Source of the DNA: Misgurnus anguillicaudatus
Lineage: Eukaryota > Chordata > Actinopteri > Cypriniformes > Cobitidae
Assembly: GCF_027580225.2 (NCBI RefSeq)
Contig: NC_073343.2
Location: 434,001 to 498,000, forward strand
DNA length: 64,000 bases
Reading direction: 5' to 3'
Shown: positions 47,734-58,000 of the stretch, piece by piece
Layout: each line of letters starts with the position of its first letter
Position numbering within the stretch: the first letter of the stretch is position 1
Position numbers and translations under genes: made by a program
Notes under the pieces: model-generated
Database searches by the model: none
What the model was told of the DNA's origin: nothing
The model's input: the letters and a program-made list of their open reading frames with translations, nothing else

Positions 47734-49762
47734 GAACCCCCCCTCTAAAGGGCGACTCCCGGAGCCCAACAAACAAAACATACAGTCCAATAGAGGGTGG
47801 GCGGGCGGGCCAGGACCTCTTGGCGAAGGCAGGGCAGTTCAGGAGAGGTCCTGGGTCATATGGCCAGTATGGTCCAGGAACCAGAGGCAGATGCGGGCCT
47901 GGGTCATGGGGCAGATGCGGGCCTGGGTCATGGGGCAGATGCGGGCCTGGGTCATGGGGCAGATGCGGGCCTGGGTCATGGGGCAGATGCGGGCCTGGGT
48001 CATGGGGCAGATGCGGGCCTGGGTCATGGGGCAGGCTTGGACCTGGGTCATGGGGCAGGCTTGGACCTGGGTCATGGGGCAGGCTTGGACCTGGGTCATG
48101 GGGCAGGAATAGACCTGGATCATGGGGCAGGCTAGGACCTGGGTCATGGGGCAGGCTAGGACCTGGGTCATGGGGCAGGCTAGGACCTGGGTCATGGGGC
48201 AGGCTAGGACCTGGGTCATGGGGCAGGCTAGGACCTGGGTCATGGGGCCGGCTAGGACCTGGGTGAGGGGGCAGGCTTGGAGCTATATCATGGGGCAGGA
48301 ATAGACCTGGAACACAGGGAGAGGAAGGGTCCGAGCACACTTCGGCCTCCGCCTTGGTGTCCTCTGCCTCCTCCCTGTGTCCGGGTACTACCCCCCCCAA
48401 AAAAAAACTTGGGAAAGCTCCCAAAGCCCAGGGTGGCGATGTCCCAGGTGGTGGACCAGATGAATCAGAATAGTCTGTTGAGCCAGGTGAATCAGACAAG
48501 ACAGGTGAATCAGGCAGGACAGACGAATCATGTGAATCAGGTGAGACAGACGAATCAGATGGGACAGGTGAATCAGGCAGGACAGACGAATCAGAAGAAT
48601 CAGAGGAGTCGGGCGGATTAGGTGAATCAGGCAGATCAGGTGAATCAGGCAGATCAGGCGAATCAGATGAGTCGGGCAGATCAGATGAGTCGGGCAGATC
48701 AGATGAGTCGGGCAGATCAGATGAGTCGGGCAGATCAGATGAGTCGGGCAGATCAGATGAGTCGGGCAGATCAGATGAGTCGGGCAGATCAGATGAGTCG
48801 GGCAGATCAGATGAGTCGGGCAGATCAGATGAGTCGGGCAGATCAGATGAGTCGGGCAGATCAGATGAGTCGGGCAGATCAGATGAGTCGGGCAGATCAG
48901 ATGAGTCGGGCAGATCAGATGAGTCGGGCAGATCAGATGAGACGGGCAGATCAGATGAGACGGGCAGATCAGATGAGACGGGCAGATCAGATGAGTTAGA
49001 CGGGACAGATGAATCGGATGGTTCAGATTCAAGGCTTTGAGGAACCTCGGGAACAACAGAGCAGAAGGCAGACAAAACGCACCACAGGGCTATGGCAAAT
49101 TCAGTAAGTTCAGAGTCAATGAGACATACCTCTGTGGTAGTCGGTTCAGGCAAGACGGCCATCTTGACGGCAGGTGCAGGGTGAACGACAGCCCTCATAA
49201 GTGCAGGTGTGGTGGTGACGATGGCCCTCTGAAGCTCAGGTGCAGGAATGGTGACAGCTCTCTCGAGAACAGGTGCAGGTGCAGAGACAGGCAGGATGGT
49301 GGACATTTTGGGAACAGGCAGGGTGGCGGCCATTTTAGGGACAGGCAGGATGGCGGCCATTTTGTGAACTGGCATGGTGGCGGCCATTTTAGGGACAGGC
49401 AGGGTGGCGGCCATTTTGGGAGCAGGCATGGTGGCGGCCATTTTGTGAACAGGCATGGACAGAACAGGCATGACTTGGCTTTGTGTGTTGTGAATAGCTT
49501 CTGAAGGTGTATCCGCAACACCCACAGTGAAGGGGGAACCACACAACAGCAACGCAAAGTCAATATATTGCTCCAGAGACCAGACAGACATATCACGTGG
49601 CATACACAAGCGCAACCATTCATCTAAAGCATTGTAAAAAATCGGTTTCAATGTGTCCTCATCAAAATGTACCTGATTTGATAATTCCAGAAAGTCTTGA
49701 ACATAATCCTCAATGGGCCGGTGGTTCTGACAGAGTGCAAGCAGTGCAAAAACAGGTTTCAT
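47729..49762 (-). CDS. Gag-like protein with three tandem peptide repeats
   Basis: 677 codons filling almost the whole interior; the start has a good context (CACCATGA). Residues 1-80 resemble the C-terminal part of a gypsy-type gag capsid: YVQDFLELSNQVHFDEDTLK, IFYNALDEWL, then LEQYIDFALLLCGSPFTVG. The rest is low-complexity. Residues about 100-160 are repeats of KMAAT(M/L)PVP, 255-370 are repeats of SSDLPD, and 495-630 are repeats of SLPHDPGP. No CCHC zinc knuckle or enzymatic motif is visible. Frames open on the opposite strand across the same repeats arise because repeat units are multiples of three. The peptide may package element RNA, but this is inferred from family only. Confidence 0.75.
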   Translation of the reverse strand: MKPVFALLALCQNHRPIEDYVQDFLELSNQVHFDEDTLKPIFYNALDEWLRLCMPRDMSVWSLEQYIDFALLLCGSPFTVGVADTPSEAIHNTQSQVMPVLSMPVHKMAATMPAPKMAATLPVPKMAATMPVHKMAAILPVPKMAATLPVPKMSTILPVSAPAPVLERAVTIPAPELQRAIVTTTPALMRAVVHPAPAVKMAVLPEPTTTEVCLIDSELTEFAIALWCVLSAFCSVVPEVPQSLESEPSDSSVPSNSSDLPVSSDLPVSSDLPVSSDLPDSSDLPDSSDLPDSSDLPDSSDLPDSSDLPDSSDLPDSSDLPDSSDLPDSSDLPDSSDLPDSSDLPDSSDLPDSSDLPDSSDLPDSSDSPDLPDSPDLPDSPNPPDSSDSSDSSVLPDSPVPSDSSVSPDSHDSSVLPDSPVLSDSPGSTDYSDSSGPPPGTSPPWALGAFPSFFLGGVVPGHREEAEDTKAEAEVCSDPSSPCVPGLFLPHDIAPSLPPHPGPSRPHDPGPSLPHDPGPSLPHDPGPSLPHDPGPSLPHDPGPSLPHDPGLFLPHDPGPSLPHDPGPSLPHDPGPSLPHDPGPHLPHDPGPHLPHDPGPHLPHDPGPHLPHDPGPHLPHDPGPHLPLVPGPYWPYDPGPLLNCPAFAKRSWPARPPSIGLYVLFVGLRESPFRGGVL
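47734..47746 (-). other. Polypurine tract of the gag-only element
   Basis: AGAGGGGGGGTTC on the minus strand, directly before the 3' LTR. This is the normal site for plus-strand priming and fixes the orientation. Confidence 0.7.
47885..48270. repeat. 24-bp tandem repeat inside the gag-like gene
   Basis: About 15-16 units of GGGTCATGGGGCAGRYDNGG-type sequence (24 bp) encoding SLPHDPGP or HLPHDPGP on the minus strand. Sub-blocks of identical variants (AGATGCGGGCCT, AGGCTTGGACCT, AGGCTAGGACCT) show local duplication. Confidence 0.93.
48661..48990. repeat. 18-bp tandem repeat inside the gag-like gene
   Basis: Eighteen units of GATGAGTCGGGCAGATCA, the last three with GAGACG, encoding SSDLPD on the minus strand. 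Near-identity of units indicates recent expansion. Confidence 0.95.
49290..49460. repeat. 27-bp tandem repeat inside the gag-like gene
   Basis: About six units around GTGGCGGCCATTTT spaced 27 bp, encoding KMAAT(M/L)PVP variants on the minus strand. Confidence 0.85.
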
Positions 49763-49818
49763 GGTGCTGGTGGGAGATTACTGACCTTTGCTGGATTCCG
49801 GTTTATGGCTGATTATTC

Positions 49819-50270
49819 TGTAACGTGGTGCTTTAATGAAAGCGGAGAAAGTGTGAATCCATATGCAAAAGGTGTTAAGTAAAATCCCATAAAGGGCCAG
49901 CAACCAAATCCAAACAGGGTTAATCCATCAAACGTAATCCAAAATACAGGCAATGAGTCAGGGCAGGCGGCAGTACAGGCAAAATCCAAATAACAGGCAC
50001 AGGTCAGAAAACAGGCAGATGCAGATACAAATACAGATATAACAGAAACAGATACAGGTAACAGGATAAACAGACGGGTATTGGCGATGTAATAATCAGC
50101 ATTGAACTGGAGTACAGGAAGTGGCTTTATACAAACAGACAGGAAGTGTGAAGTGAAACATGGCAGGATGTATTTCAAAATAAAAGCCAGAACAGAACAG
50201 GATGTCAAAATAAAAGTCCAAAATACAAAAATACACAGAACACAAGTAAACACAGAACAAAACCATTACA
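49819..50270 (-). repeat. 5' LTR of the gag-only element
   Basis: 452 bases, same length as the 3' LTR. I noticed two differences (CCATCAAACG against CCAACAAACG, and GAAGTGTGAAG against GAAGTATGAAG). The sequence following it on the minus strand (GAATAATCAGCCATAAACC) does not begin with the usual TGG of a tRNA primer site. Confidence 0.92.
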
Positions 50271-51325
50271 GTTGCACAAGGTTGAGCGTTTTATGTTTCC
50301 GGTATTTTTTTCACGCTGCCAAAAAACGATCCCCCGCAAAATATTAGAAATGTATAATGTTTTTCCAGAGAGTTATTGATGAACGAGTGTTTTGGTGGCA
50401 TGTAAGTAAATTTTTTCATCATATGTTTTTTTGGTTTCTAAGCTGGGTGTTTAAGATACCAAATCCAATGCTATGTCATATTAATCAGTGTCTTGTTGAC
50501 CAAAACATAGCATAGTTTTGAAATATGTCTGCAGCTCTTAGCAACTTTTTTTGCGGGGTTAATTGTAACTCTGTGTTACAACTAACCCCTCAGCACTTAC
50601 GATATGAAAACCGCTAAGGTTAGCGTAAATCTTGCTGTTGTTTTAAATAGGCAACACACGGATGATTGCTGGCTGCCAACAAAATAAATGTGCCTTTCTT
50701 ATAAAAAATCGTGTGTCAAATTTATTTTTGTTCATATCTTTATTATTGATTAAATAAGGTCACGTCAAAGATTGAAATCATAATGAAATGAATGGCTAAA
50801 ATCAGACTTTGATGCTCATTATCTCAGAATTTGATTTTGAAACTGTAGTATGGTTATTACAGACGGGGTCGCATATAAAAAAATGTTTTGTCATAATTGT
50901 GCTGCTTTTCTCACATATTTAGACATTTGTATCCATTTATAATTGAGCTATTGTTAGAGCTGGATGAATGAATGCAGTGTGGATACCTGTCTATTATAGA
51001 CAGATATATAAACAATATCCACTTCAAGTATAAAGATAAAATAGTATTGAAATATTTTCCTTCAAACTAAATTTTTAGCAAATGTTACAACTAACCCCCT
51101 GCCTGTTATAATGAGCACCTATGCGGCAAGTTGTAATGTTTGCACATCTGTCACGTTTGGTGTAATTGTCCAAGAATTGTAAGTACTAGAAACAAACTTT
51201 AAATGTTCATTTGTAGCAGAGATGTGTGTGTTGCTTGTGTAAAAATATAATTAATCAAACTCAAATATTTTTTGAATGATTGAGCCTAAACAAAAAAGCA
51301 TTAGGTTGTGCCCCGCTCTCCCCTA

Positions 51326-52342
51326 CCTTTAAATAAATTGTAATGCTCGAGCAGATCCTGATTGCTTAAAGCCAATCTCAAGTTGCAATATTCGATATAT
51401 TTCAAGAATTCACTCCTTACAATCCTATAAAATGATTATGCCACAGGTGTGAAACCACGTGTAGAGAGCAACATCAGACACATCTAAACGTTTAATGGGT
51501 TGAATCAAAGCTGAAATTGGATACATTGTAATAAACTCTTATTTCAACATATACCACAGCTGTTTTATTCATGTAGAAGTAGTATTAAACCAACACTTGA
51601 CATGTTTCCAGTCTTTTCATTCGGGCTGCAAAAAATGTCTGCTAGCCATTAAAGACCCTTTGTGACCCGACGTGAAGTGCTTTTAAAGTGGTTTGCCTAT
51701 GCAGGAGACACGACGTGTTTGTAATGCATACCATAAGCATAGCACAACATCTTATATAAAGAAAGTATTTAATATAATAGACAAGTAAGCGCTTAAAATG
51801 ATTTAATCCAGTGTATATTTGTCTTGAACATCACCCATCATAAGCAACTCAATTCAAGGCATACAAACATAAATAGTTTCTTATTGTAGTCAGTTTTCCT
51901 ATTTTTATGTGTTTTAGGTGTTTTACACCTACCTACAGTAGCTTATGATAAACACGTCAAATGTGTGAAGAGCTATAAAGAAAAAATCTTTATCATCCCA
52001 CATGTGCATTCTCTAGTGGAGATGTGGGATATATTCTGCCTTGAGCTACAGTAGCTGTCTGGTTTCCTGGCCAGCACAATAGATGGCACTGTTTTCTTTA
52101 TTCCATCCACCCCATTACTGTCTGCTCTGTGTTTCATTGAATGATTAACTAAATCAAACTGCCACCTCTTCCACCCCCCTAAGCAGCATGCTTGATGCTG
52201 TGCAAGCAGCGTAGCTGTTGTTGCCGAGACCTTTCAGGAAGAGCAAAGCATTATTGTAAATCAAGGCTTTTAACCCTGTAGTCATAGAACTAGAATGGTC
52301 TGCCTGAAAGAGGAAAGCTGTTGATGATGTCATAACCATGAG
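51326..52342. other. Unique spacer between two inverted TA elements
   Basis: About 1 kb of unrecognised sequence lying between inverted copies of the same element. 52010-52340 has balanced composition. No coding frame supported. Confidence 0.4.
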
Positions 52343-53450
52343 TAGGGGCGAGCGGGGAACAACCTAACGCTTTTTGGTTTTGGCTCAATCATTCAAAAAA
52401 TATTTTTACACAAGCAACACACACATCTCTGCTACAAATTAACATTTAAAGTTTGTTTCTAGTACTTACCATTCTAGTACTTACCATTCTTAGACAATTA
52501 CACCAAATGTGACAGAAGTGCAAACGTTACAACTTGCCCCATTGGTGGGGTTAATTGTAACAGGCAGGGGGTTAGTTTGTAACACTTGCTAAAAATTAAG
52601 TTTGCAGGCAAAATATTTCACACTATTTTGTCTTGAAGTGGATATTGTTTATATATCTGCCTATAATAGACATGTATCCACACTGTATTCATTCATCCAG
52701 CCCTTTTCTAACAATAGTTCAATTATAAATGGATACAAATGTCTAAATATTTTAGAAAAAGCAGCACAATTATAACAAAACATTTTTTATATGTGACCCA
52801 GTCTGTAATAACCATACTACAGTTTCAAAATCAAATTCTGAGATAATGAGCATCAATGTCTAATTTTAGCCATTCATTTCATTATGATTTCAATCTTTGA
52901 CGTGACCTTATTCAATCAATAAATTTGACACACGGTTTTTGATAAGACAGGCACATTTATTTTGTTGGCAGCCAGCAATTATTTGTGAGTAGCCTGTTTA
53001 AAACAACGGTAAGAATTACACTAACGTTAGCGGTTTTCATATCGTAAGTGATGAGGGGTGAGTTGTAACACAGTGTTACAATTAACCCCACTGGGTCAAA
53101 ATATTTTCAAGCCCACAAAAAAATGTGCTAAGAGCTGCAGACATATTTCAAAATGATGCTATGTTTTATTCAACAAGACACTGATTAATATGACGTAGCA
53201 TTGGATTTGGTATCTTAAACACCCAACTTAGAAACCCCCCAAAAAAAAAAACATATGATGAAAAAATTTACTTACATGCCACCAAAACACTCGTTCATCA
53301 ATAACTCTCTGGAAAAACATTATACATTTCCAATAATTTGCGGGAGATCGTCCTTTGGCAGCGCGAAAACAATACCGGAAACCTTGTGCAACAATGTAAA
53401 CAGTCCGTGTTACAACTAACCCGCGTTAGTTTTTGCCCTGCGCACCCCTA
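52343..53450. mobile_element. TA-flanked element, copy 2, inverted and intact
   Basis: Runs from TAGGGGCGAGCGGGGAACAA to GTTTTTGCCCTGCGCACCCCTA. It matches copy 1 end to end in reverse orientation, including CATCAATAACTCTCTGGAAA, GAGCTGCAGACATATTTC and GGCAGCCAGCAATTATT. The region around 53385 shows the empty site of the LTR element in copy 1. Confidence 0.85.
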
Positions 53451-53582
53451 CATAACATGGTAAATATTGACATCATTTGTATTTTCCGTGAACTTTTATT
53501 TACACTGGAAAAAAATTATGTTTTGCAATCAATTCAAGCTACTATTTTAAGTTTTGAATTGTCATAAGTTGACATAACTTAT

Positions 53583-55070
53583 TGTAAGGTACCACCCACA
53601 AGCCCAACGACGGATGCAAGTGGAGTGGGTGAAGGGGACTCGTGTTCGTTCCTTCCTCAGCGCTTCTAGAAGAATAATTCCATATCATGATTAAATTAAT
53701 TTCGTTGATCTCTGTGTTTAAATTATAATCTGACTCCAATTTAATATATTAAGAATTTTGTGCATTATTCCAATTATCTGTTGATCATAATTTAGATGTT
53801 TGATTATTTATATATTCCCATAGTCTTAATTATTCGTTCATTAGGGACCCGATATCGCACAGGATATACGCCGGCCGTTTGCGTACATCTCACGGACACA
53901 AAATTGCCAATTCTGATCTTAGTCAGAGGTTGCCGGGTAAACTAATATTTTTATGTCTGGCCGCCCCATGCTTGCTCCGATCATAAAAATAGTTACTTTA
54001 GTCACGATCATGCAACTTGCTAAGGCAGGTGATAGACATAAATCTGAGAGTCCTGGTGAATGTGCTACCTGCTCCATCCAACATCAAAACACCAGTGTGT
54101 ACATATCATGACATACTTATTTTGCGGTAATATCAGACTCCTTCTAATCTACTGGAAATAATAATTTCTGAAAGAATTAAAATAAATCAATACAATTCCT
54201 GAAGAATTCAGATGAATCAAATGTAACAATTTATTATACCAGGCAGGTTTCAGCTTCAAACATAAATTAAACAATATCATACAGAATTTGATTCAATTCC
54301 AATTAATTAAAATGATCAACAGTTGCAAAAGTTACAAAGTCATACCTGGCAATAGACACTCTGGCTACAGAGTACTTCCATCATGAATATAATATACCCA
54401 AAATGGTGTAAGAAGATTCTGTTAAAGATTTCTCCCATAATGTTTGAATACACACACACAAAGTGTGGGGAAGTTTCTTACTAAAGAATACTTCCATAAT
54501 GTCTGAATACACACACACAAAGTGTGGGGAAGATTCTTGCTAAAGAATACCTCCCAGAGTCTCTTGCCAAGCCACCTTATATACACAGAACGAGACAAAG
54601 AATAATAAAATCTCAAAACAGGATTTGGTTGGTCGGTTCTCGTGACCTGAAGAGGAGCACCAAATGGGACTGTTAACCATCTGTAATCTAGATCTCCTCA
54701 TGAGTTGACACCCATCACAGGAGGACAGATTATGTCTTAAGTTTTAAACTTTGATATACTTTCTCTTAACATTATAGAAATTAGACCTTTTTAACCATCG
54801 CACCATGACCTTTAAAACAACACCAAACATGAAAATGAAACCTTTGTAGCATCACAACATATGATATATCCAATGTTACATGTGTTTAGTATATTTCCAG
54901 TAACCAAAACCTTAAAGGAGAAGAGAGAGGGGGTGAAATACAGATCAGTTCCTGGGTATCTGTGACCCCTGTGGAGAGAGACAACAGGTCTCTCAAAAAT
55001 AGACACAGAATGTGGTTTTTATTGTTTTATGGTCCAGCTCCAAAAACAAAACTTGTCCACCTGTCCTACA
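53583..55070 (-). repeat. 3' LTR of the 8-kb element
   Basis: Starts TGTAAGGTACCACCC and ends GTCCTACA on the plus strand. It contains a tandem duplication near 54440-54540 around ACACACACAAAGTGTGGGGA. Confidence 0.9.
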
Positions 55071-55082
55071 TCTCCTCCCCTG
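55071..55082 (-). other. Polypurine tract of the 8-kb element
   Basis: CAGGGGAGGAGA on the minus strand, immediately upstream of the 3' LTR. Confidence 0.7.
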
Positions 55083-58000
55083 ACCATTGGGAAACTGTCA
55101 GAGTACCCAAGGGGTCATTTTGGGTGGACTTCTTGGGTCTCCATACGTCCTTTGTAAATGTAACAGTCTTTTCAAGATGAACACCTGTAATGTTAAACAA
55201 TGCCTGCAGATATCAAAGCAGGAACTTAACTGTGCTGAACAGGTGTCTGCGATGGACCGAATCTCTGTGGTTCTCGTAGTTAGATAATCTACCAACTGGA
55301 TCTGGTTGAAATTTGTTGTACAAAGTCCATTGTGTCAGCCAAACGCATGTGCTCTGTTCATGGAACCTGTCTCCTCTCAACATTTAAAAGCATCTGTCTC
55401 TAAGGGGGTCCTCCCCTGGATATTTTCCTGACCTTTTGAACAGTCCTCTGTTACCTATTGGCAGAAGGTATTTTTTTGATAGAAAAGTCAGACCTCCGTA
55501 GGTGAAGGAATTCCTCACACTGAGAATGCACCACTGTATGAGAGGGAATTAGAATATAATACACATGACCATGAAATGACTGAACACTGATGAACTTGAC
55601 TTTCCTTGGAAGGAAATAGTTGTGAATGATTACAACAACACGTGACATTATTAGATGTTTCATGATATTGGTGCGAATGGTAAATAAGGTCTCCTTTCCA
55701 TTTTCAAAATAATTTGTCCCAAAAGGTGATCTCATTACCAAACTCTTCACTACTATGCATATTGAACATAGAGTGGAATTTTGATATAATCTGTGTATTT
55801 TAAAGGGAGAGTGTCAAAAGTTATTTTAACTAGCATATTTACCAGTGGTATACATCATTAAAGCATATAATAACAATACCATTCAAATATAATACAAATA
55901 AATGTAAATTATATGTATATAAAATACAGATATTTATACTAAAGTATATATAATATGATATATTTATAATTTTAATAATAATAGAATTATTCAAAACCTT
56001 GAAATGCAAGTTAACCATGTATATCTAAGAATTCAATTAAGTACTTAAAACATACCTAGACAACTTAAACTTAAATCAAGATTTCAATGAAGTAACTTAA
56101 AACATACCCAGACAACTTAAACTTAAATCAAATAATTTCTGAATTTCTTATTTATCCATTGTCAATAATTATTTGCATGTTGTCAAATAATTCTGTACAT
56201 ATATGTTGGTTTAGTCACATTCAATTGTAAGGTGTCTGATTTATGTGATTGATCAGTAGAAGTGCCAGCACTTCAAATATAACCATTTTGTAAAGTTTGA
56301 AATTTTTAGACATGTCTGCAGCCATGCTAGCCATTTCATTCTTCACTTACTTATTTTAATCTGAAATAGGTCTTATGTAATCAATTAATAGTTCTTATTT
56401 TACCTGTATTTGTACAATCAGAGACAAAACAATTGATGTGTGACTATAACCATACATATGTTCCATGCACACTGAAATGTTTCATGTAGTTCAAGAGAAA
56501 ATTGACCCAATAGTTTACCATGAAATTAAAATCATAAGTTGACCTTTAATTTTCTCTCCTATGTGTGAGATGCTAAATGGGTTTGCATGTATGACAAACT
56601 CTAGAGTTTGGATTCTAAGTCATTTATCATACATATGTGTGATGGTTTAAGCCTGGATAGTTTTAAAACTTATACCAGGTCGCGGTGTTATGTTGTTGCA
56701 ATGGTGAAAATATGTGCATTACATGTTCATGCCTGGAAGTGGGTGGATTCTAACCTAAAGTAATCTGTGTTGCAAAATTTTAGTTCCGATGCTACATCGG
56801 GAGGTCATATAATGAATATAGTAGTTTATTACTGTGAGATGTGTATGACCCCTCAAAGCATTATCACACCCACCTCCTGCATTTTAGGTTTGTGCCTGTA
56901 TTTGGGTTCAGACACGTCTCTAGTGTCAGGACTCTTAAGGAGTCATAGTAATCCACCTGAAAGGAAAAAAGTTAAGATAACAGACAAAGAAACATTAATT
57001 TCTAAAATTTTGGGCAATTTGCATTAAAACATGGCATCATCTTAAGTTTAAAATGATGTCACTACCACACAGCTGTCAATGACAGCAATGCATTAGGGTG
57101 TAAATTCTTCTTGATAAGAAGATTTGTATCATTACTTTCTGCAAATTAATTTCAGAGGCCAGATTAAGTTGGGAATTTTCTGTTATATTTGATTATGTTG
57201 TTTTAGTCTAAGTGTGTATAACACCATAAACTGCATTTGCATTTAAACTATGAGCATAAGAAGTCCCAGTTTTGCTGGGGAAATTTTTGGATTAACTTTA
57301 ATTTTAATCTTAAACTTAAATGGCTTTACTCTGAGTTGTCCTCAGTACCGTCAGCTCATATGTTTAACTGCTGTGATGTCTGTTTATGGTACACACTATT
57401 TAACTTTTCAATCTCTGTGACCTGTAGGACTGTAATTTCTGATGATTTAACATTTCCCACAGTTTTAACCAACTATAAAAGTACATTGACTGATCAGATT
57501 CAGTTTAAATTGATGTTTCAAATTTATAAAAGAGTTGTTTGGTTTGCTATCTTGTGCCATGATATTATCAGTGTTCCTGCAAAGCAAAAAACAAAACCAA
57601 ACAACAACAAACAAACAACAATAAACAACAACAAACAAACAACAACAAACAACAAAACGAACCACAAGCAAAAGCATTCACATACCCCCGTTTTGGCACG
57701 AGATAGTGGACCAAATAAATCTAAATCTAAATATTCCCTAGGCCTTTTTGTGGGTTTTAATCATGTAATTTTGAAATGCATGTAATGCATCATTTTTCAC
57801 CATATTAGGCCTGTCTGGCCATTATAATATAATATATATTATAATGTAATTATAATATAAATTACATTATATTAAAAATAATATTAATTAAAATAAATGT
57901 TATAACTGGTCTCAAGGGCTTCTAGAATGATGGTACTTTTGCAAAATTGAGAGCACATTTCTGTGAATTGACCCTGCAGTAGCAGCTGCATTAACAGGTT

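Larger units (their letters stand above)
47282..50270 (-). mobile_element. Gag-only LTR retrotransposon, complete and young
   Basis: Two 452-bp LTRs enclose a 2085-bp interior. GTTGC lies on both outer sides (47277-47281 and 50271-50275), a perfect 5-bp duplication. Joining the flanks restores sequence matching the unsplit element copy at 53390. Orientation is minus: a purine tract sits just before the 3' LTR and the gene is on the minus strand. The interior encodes only a gag-like protein, with no protease, reverse transcriptase, RNase H or integrase. It must depend on enzymes from another element. By eye the LTRs differ at about two positions, so insertion was recent. Confidence 0.92.
47217..51325. 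mobile_element. TA-flanked element, copy 1, split by an LTR retrotransposon
   Basis: The outer parts (47217-47281 and 50271-51325) join into an element of about 1.1 kb. The ends are TAAGGGTGCACAGGGG and CCCCGCTCTCCCCTA, and copy 2 has GTAGGGGCGAGCGGGG and GCGCACCCCTAC. TA borders both copies at both ends. The motif GTTACAACTAACCCC and its reverse recur in the interior. No transposase. TA duplication suggests Tc1/mariner-type mobilisation. Confidence 0.8.

Noticed and set aside
47565..48621. Long open frames on the plus strand opposite the gag-like gene
   Set aside because: They exist because the 24-bp and 18-bp tandem units are multiples of three and lack stops in several frames. They read as low-complexity repeats and have no element start or signals on that strand.
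48388..49056. Minus-strand frame of repeated HLICPT residues
   Set aside because: A shifted reading of the 18-bp array that encodes SSDLPD in the element's own frame.
57237..57785. 182-codon frame inside the 8-kb LTR element as gag or env
   Set aside because: On the strand opposite to the element's orientation, contains an Asn/Lys/Gln run from an AAC/CAAA simple repeat, and shows no retroviral motif.
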